Shown piece after piece: positions 59,001 through 64,000 of a stretch of DNA of 64,000 nucleotides. Position 1 is the stretch's first letter, and each line of letters opens with the position of its first letter. Made by a program: the position numbers and the translations under genes. The stretch comes from Owenia fusiformis (taxonomy: Eukaryota; Annelida; Polychaeta; Sabellida; Oweniidae). The DNA lies in the NCBI GenBank assembly GCA_903813345.2, contig CAIIXF020000001.1, positions 58,793,885 through 58,857,884 of the forward strand. The letters run 5' to 3'. The notes under the pieces were generated by a model. It did no database searches and was not told where the DNA came from. It saw nothing but the letters and a program-made list of their open reading frames with translations.

Positions 59001-60514
59001 TAACAGATCTAATTTACAGACGCCAAATGCATATCATTATAATCTACCATTAGTATTAGTTCGATGTCATAATAAAAGAGGGCGTTAGGATTATTCTGGG
59101 TTATCAGACCCCCTCTTTACCCGACGCTATCCACACTAGGATAGTACTCCCACTCCGGCTGTGGATCACACAATGTGCCAAAATGCTTGGAAATAACGCG
59201 TACTATACCTACCTACATTTAAATGTTTCCTCTGACAAACAAAGACCTCGACATTCGTCGTAGTTCCAGACACCAGAGTAGCGCTTGTTATTATGCCCTG
59301 TTATGACCTTATATGGTAAGACGTTCCACTTAATCTCGTTTGCCGATTGGTCAGGACATCTCTCTAAAAGGAAATCATGTCAGTTAAGATTTTCCCGAGC
59401 TTTGAAGTTTTTGATGGGATTTGATTTTATGGGAAAATCGCCAATGTTCTAATCAATTTGCTCTTGTTAATTCTATTTGCCCGGTGATCTACAATAGGGA
59501 TAAAGCATATGACGTTTGTTATTGCAGTTATATATGTTATTGTCCAGTCGTAGTTATTGGATTGGATTTATTTATAAAATCATATGATCCAAATACAGGA
59601 TTTCCTTTTTTAAAAATCATTTGCTGAAACCATCAAAAGCTGTGTAACGTCATCGATTCACGATAATACGACCTCGTTCCATAAGTTTTGGCAACCTATG
59701 GTTGTCGCTTTAAAGATTCATCAATTTTTGGAACTATTTCATTGTAATCATTGGAAGACAAGTAGAGCACACGTTGACAGGCTTTTATACAATGTATGCC
59801 ATCCGATAACAACTTCCTGTTGCCAATCTTATGGGGGGGGAGTGTATATCACTTTTCTCAAAGTATCAACTCTCATTTTTTTCACAATTTGAAGTTGACA
59901 AAAATTTACGGAAAACAAAATTTGAATTTAATTAGCTCGTGGACCTTCTACACATTTCCATTCGTGGTAGCTGTATACTTGTGAATGTTGGTAAGCGAGA
60001 GTGTCCTGCCAGCGTGTTTTGCCGTACATAATACAATGACCTTTGTCAACCTTGGGCGAGAAGGATAGCGATCTACCTGGAACAAAAATAGTTATAGATT
60101 CACTTTAAAACTTAGCTAATTCAAAGTATCAATATCTCATTTATGATTTCTTTATATTATACCTATATAATAGAAATACATATTTTAAGCCATGTATAAA
60201 TTATTATGGGGGGACATCGTAATTTTTGCTTTTATGTTTTCAAGTATTATTATTGTCAAATTCTGGAATCTGGAGCTGTATATATCCGTAGACAATAATA
60301 GAAATGTGGAAGAAGTATAGGTAAGACCTGTAACACGATTTGTGTTGATCGTGAATGGAGTACTTACATTGGAATGTTTTCTCCACAAGGCACGCGTATC
60401 TACACTCTGTGAGAGAGATGCCCTTCAATAACTTTCTGCTATCACCAACAAGCGTTCTGTCAAACACCTTCCACCAAAGGACTGACCACCCGACTTTACA
60501 CGGAAACACGTGGT
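53072..60514 (-). CDS. PAN-PAN-TSP1x6 single-pass receptor, 5' end not found
   Basis: Eleven minus-strand exons join in phase: 60514-60368, 60076-59945, 59363-59213, 58825-58707, 56892-56677, 56348-56172, 55837-55664, 55256-55083, 54876-54481, 53937-53793, 53501-53072 (752 codons plus a partial first). Two PAN/apple modules, each split by an intron before the CRS motif (TFQC|RSLSFS; TFKC|RSIEVN). Then six thrombospondin type-1 repeats (WSTWTPWSSWGPC, WGDFGPWSKC, WSEFGPWSSC, WGAFGPWSNC, WSRWSGWSGC, WTEFSAWTRC), mostly one per class 1-1 exon, the last two fused in one exon. WxxW motifs are possible C-mannosylation sites. One membrane helix (SLIIGLVIVIISVIAAICIY), and a tail of about 145 residues. 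No signal-peptide exon is recognised upstream, so the first exon is missing. A guidance or adhesion receptor is plausible; no named family is claimed. Confidence 0.85.
54053..54072. repeat. (AG)n microsatellite
   Basis: Uninterrupted AG dinucleotides between TM and TSP exons of the receptor gene. Confidence 0.9.
57241..58056 (-). mobile_element. MITE family A, copy 2
   Basis: Reverse-complement relative of 45629-46467, in the intron before the first TSP1 exon. Matching blocks include the TTAAAC...CCCCAT ends and the AATTGAGAAATGAAAAG/ CTTTTCATTTCTC-type interior. Confidence 0.85.
58253..58690. mobile_element. Foldback element, arms of about 205 bp
   Basis: GGTAACAAAATGACATCGAA at the left end is inverted as TTCGACGTTCCGACATTTTG and TTACC at the right. 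Inner landmarks AACAGAATCGTCGATTAAAT and ATTTAATCGACGATTCTGTT face each other across a loop of about 25 bp near 58465. Confidence 0.9.
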
Positions 60515-60590
60515 CTACAATTAATAGAGAACATAAGAAGTAATTTGAAATCGATAAGATAATACCCCATATTTGTAATTCTTAACTCTA

Positions 60591-61224
60591 TTAAAGCCCC
60601 CATATAAAGTTTAAGGGATTATATTACAGTTTTTCCAAATGTCATCAAAATGTGATATGGGGAACTTTTTTAATTTCAAAAAGTGATTTTGAAGGACTTT
60701 TTGAAAAATCGTGAATTTATTTGGACTAAACATTAGGGCTCACGCATATCTTTTAATAAGCGATAATTCACACCTATGCATTCATCCTCATGTGTCTTCT
60801 ATAGGAAAATGAAGAACATTTGTCCATAAATAAGCAACAAGAAATGAATTCATCCATGCATGAAAATGGTTTAGAGAAGAATGCATTTCAAAATTCTAGT
60901 TCTCATAGAAACCAAATGCACAATAATATTCAAACATAATATATTCTTTCTTTCAACCTGGTTTATAGACAATCAATATTGGTTTATTTTTGAATTATAT
61001 ATTTAGAAAAGATTGAACTGGCACATTAGATATGAGATTTTATTATTGAAATAGTGTCCTTTGCTCAATCGTTGCATTGTTGTTCAAATATGTGTTCTGC
61101 ACTGTATAGTTTAATATTTGATGATTAAAAAAATTTCAACTTTTATTTAAAAATAGCAAAAAATTTGAATATTTGAGAAATAAAAGACTCAAAACTTTTT
61201 TCAAAATATACACTGAGCCTTTAC
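60591..61224 (-). mobile_element. MITE family A, copy 3 (internally deleted)
   Basis: TTAAAGCCCCCATATAAAGT at the left and GAGCCTTTA at the right. Interior resembles copies 1 and 2 but is about 200 bp shorter. Confidence 0.75.
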
Positions 61225-64000
61225 GAAAAACAAACATAAATTACCAAAAACACCGTTTAGTTTGTGTCTTGCTTTTTACTATGTACGTACGTGTATTTCT
61301 GGAACATCATATTTTCATTAAGTTTCTATTTCATAATACTTACTTTTGTTTATGTATATTTTAGGGCTATCAAATATTCGGTTTAAGGACAATTTATTCT
61401 GTGTTCTTTTAACTATATGTATCACATTACTTATCGTTATCAATTTAAAACAATGTGTTTTGTTTTCAAGACTCAATGATATATATATATCGAATTTTTA
61501 GGGCAATCGTTTTCGTTTTCAACTATTATTTTGAAACAGTTAATTGGACATTTTTAGTAGTCTGGCCAACCAATTTGACAGAGCAATCTTACATCTTTGG
61601 ACGATAACACTTTTTATGTTTTGCTTAGAGCCATATTATAACAACCATTCAACAGTCCGATATGAGATTCGTCTGATTGAATTAAATTCGCTCCTCAAAA
61701 CAAGATTGGAAACAAGAAATTTGCATTGTAAGTATTCTTCGAACCTTGAATGTCTTTCGCGCTTACTGCTATTTGACTCACCAAAACCGCATTTACAATA
61801 ATTTGGAAAAATCATCATAAAAACCATATGTAAATATTTGCTCGATTATCTCGAAGTAATTACGAATAAACATTGATTCCTGTGCTCCATAACATATCAC
61901 TGAATTAATCCGCCATAAATGTGAGATTAGTAACCGTGTCCCTGTCGCATATCACATTATTTCCTACTCCCTAGGTACTTCTACTTTATATTGATTGCCG
62001 TGTGTCTTTGGCAGAACGTATTGTACATAAATCGGCCCTGGGGTCCAGGAAGCAAGGCTTGAAAGCTTTCTGATTGACATAACAGCCTCATCTCTTCAGG
62101 CTTTTTCCCATTCAAAACAAGGAATTACACTAAGTAATCCAGTATAGTCTAAATGTAAACTGTCGTTCAGTACTAATCTAGCAATGTAGCAAAGAAATCA
62201 AAGTTTGTAAATGATATCACTCCGTTTCAGATGAGAGCGAATTATTCCTTCATAGTGCGTCTGTCTGACAGAGTGATTTATTTTGATTTCAATTAATTGA
62301 TATTTGGTTATTGACTTGATGAATTGATTGACATTTGACATTAGTTGAGCAACACAATAACAGCCACAAAGGAATAAGGGTTTCTAAACTTTTTACGGGG
62401 AGTGTATTTCTCAGAATGACTTACTCCCTCCTTACAAAAAATATTTGACCCCCCCCCCATTAGATGCCTGTAAAGCTTGTTTGCGTTTATGTTTAATTTT
62501 TTCAGGCACTCAATTTTGAAATTGACGATTTTATGATTTCAGTCAGTGGAATCATCGAATATATAACAGACTCTCCTAACGTGATCCAATACGGGGAGCT
62601 GGTTCTGAAAGACTTTTGAAGGAGAGGGTAGTTTTGGAAGAATTGTAATTGGATTGAATTGAGTGATTGTTAAAGTTCAAGTAAAGGCACGATTTAAGGT
62701 CAACTTTGCTATTAATCTATGTCGTGTTTGATGATATTGGTAGGCAACTCTATGCATTTCATAAGATTAAATATGACATTAATAAGTTCCTATCTCTAGA
62801 AACTCTGACAGTTTACACAGAAAAATTCCTAGGAAGACATCGATATATTGATGAAGCAATTTTAGCCAATCAAGGAAGTCCTGATCATTTACATATATCA
62901 GCAAACATGAAGGGACGATCAACCGAAACTTCTCAGATCTAGGTGTGTTATGTCAGATAAACGATCAGTAATTATATGATTGTATAAATTATGATTTTAG
63001 ATTTTGATATTTTCTTCTTGCCTTGTATTGATATTCACTAACGTTAATTGCACATGGAATCTCATAAAGCAGGTTCAATTCAAAGAGCTGACTTTTCAAA
63101 TGTGCCCACTGTGTGTTCTGACTGAACTGGACTATTTTGATAAAATCGGTAGACGATAAATCAGTGAATGAAAACTGTTTTTTTTTTATTCAAGACTAGT
63201 GCATTGAATAAATAATTTTTCGTGATTAATACTGTTTAGTCCAGTACCATAGCCCAAATATCAAAAGAGAAAACTATGATGTATCATGAACCTAATATTT
63301 GGCATACAGTAGAATATTGATTGCAAAACTATTATAAAGTGTTTTGAAGAACTGTTAATTATTGTGTAGCATATCAAAGCGATGTACTTTGTAATAGATT
63401 ACAGGAAAAGATTGCGCAAACCCTCGCTATCCTGATATGGTATTCTCTAACTGCTTTGCCCCAAGATCTTGAAAAGATAGGGACGAATTCTGTAGCCCTG
63501 TGTTCGGAGGGTGTGATTAATTGCGATATGGTTGCTTGATCAACAAGAAAATAAAGTAGAAAATCCAAACAAATGAAATATGGTTTCGTAAATCTTTCGT
63601 ACATCGTGAATCTGATTCTGAATGTGAAAGATGTCACGATATAGTATTTGCTATCTACTCTTGACAATTAACAAATTGGAGATATGTCAACATCCCAGCA
63701 AATGCTGCGTTTTTGGAGGCCAACAACGATCATCTAGATCCTATAGACCTATAACTGTAACTGGAATATTTGGTACGCCACAGAAATCAGGACAGTTTCT
63801 CAACTAACAAAAACAAACCTTCTAACTGAATGAATTACAAAATTAAATGATTGTTCGAAAGTCCAGTTAAGGAAATTGTATCCAGTGAAGGAAACTTTAC
63901 TCAGACTCAAGAATAACTCTTTGACAAAAATATTCCCCGAAATTTCAGTGTACTATTCTGACGGATTAATTCTTTGAATATGTTAACAACATAAGCGTTT
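61225..64000. other. No gene supported
   Basis: AT-rich DNA, with C-tract near 62449. The window ends without a recognisable first exon for the receptor at 53072-60514. Confidence 0.4.

Noticed and set aside
63374-63667. Minus-strand frame with a hydrophobic segment, considered as the missing signal-peptide exon of the TSP1 receptor
   Set aside because: No phase-1 GT donor of good quality was found after the hydrophobic part, so it could not be joined to the exon at 60514.

Overview
This is animal nuclear DNA. It is AT-rich, its genes are split by GT-AG introns, and it carries many non-autonomous transposons. Protein content (kringle, discoidin, PAN and thrombospondin modules, calumenin with a C-terminal HDEL) is metazoan. 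An ACGG-microsatellite element with a tandem-repeat core resembles the pearl/CvE elements described in bivalves, so I favour a marine lophotrochozoan (mollusc or brachiopod-like). The species is not identified.

Layout: (1) 1-2180, a 34-bp satellite. (2) 3425-6897 (+), a four-exon gene for a 234-residue leaderless protein that looks like a beta-trefoil cytokine of the IL-1/IL-18 type. Its 3'UTR carries an AU-rich element, and its second intron is filled by a tandem-repeat transposon that contains a near-identical copy of the gene's own 3'UTR. This is the most exciting item. (3) 7.9-10.9 kb, an inverted mariner relic, a LINE fragment and a 163-bp tandem repeat. (4) 10920-15283 (-), an M3 (thimet oligopeptidase/neurolysin) gene of which only the non-catalytic half is in the window. 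It is head-to-head, 86 bp apart, with (5) 15370-22073 (+), a complete nine-exon acyl-CoA dehydrogenase. (6) 22.5-24.5 kb, a hAT-type MITE and a long foldback. (7) 26022-27759 (-), a C2H2 zinc-finger gene. (8) 28-34.1 kb, SINEs, terminal-inverted-repeat elements and a 38-bp satellite that ends about 120 bp before (9) calumenin, 34220-38647 (+). (10) 41257-48448 (-), a secreted PAN/discoidin protein whose second discoidin domain is interrupted by a symmetrical kringle exon. (11) 49-51.8 kb, foldbacks. (12) 53072-60514 (-), a PAN2-TSP1x6 single-pass receptor, open at its 5' end. (13) 60.6-64 kb, a MITE and unannotated sequence.

The genes do not form one pathway. The M3 peptidase and the dehydrogenase both appear to have mitochondrial presequences and share a very short intergenic promoter with an ETS/GABP-like site. 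The two minus-strand extracellular genes (41-60 kb) both use PAN modules and class 1-1 exons, which is typical of exon shuffling. All exon joins were made by eye from splice signals, phase continuity and domain continuity. No search or alignment was run.
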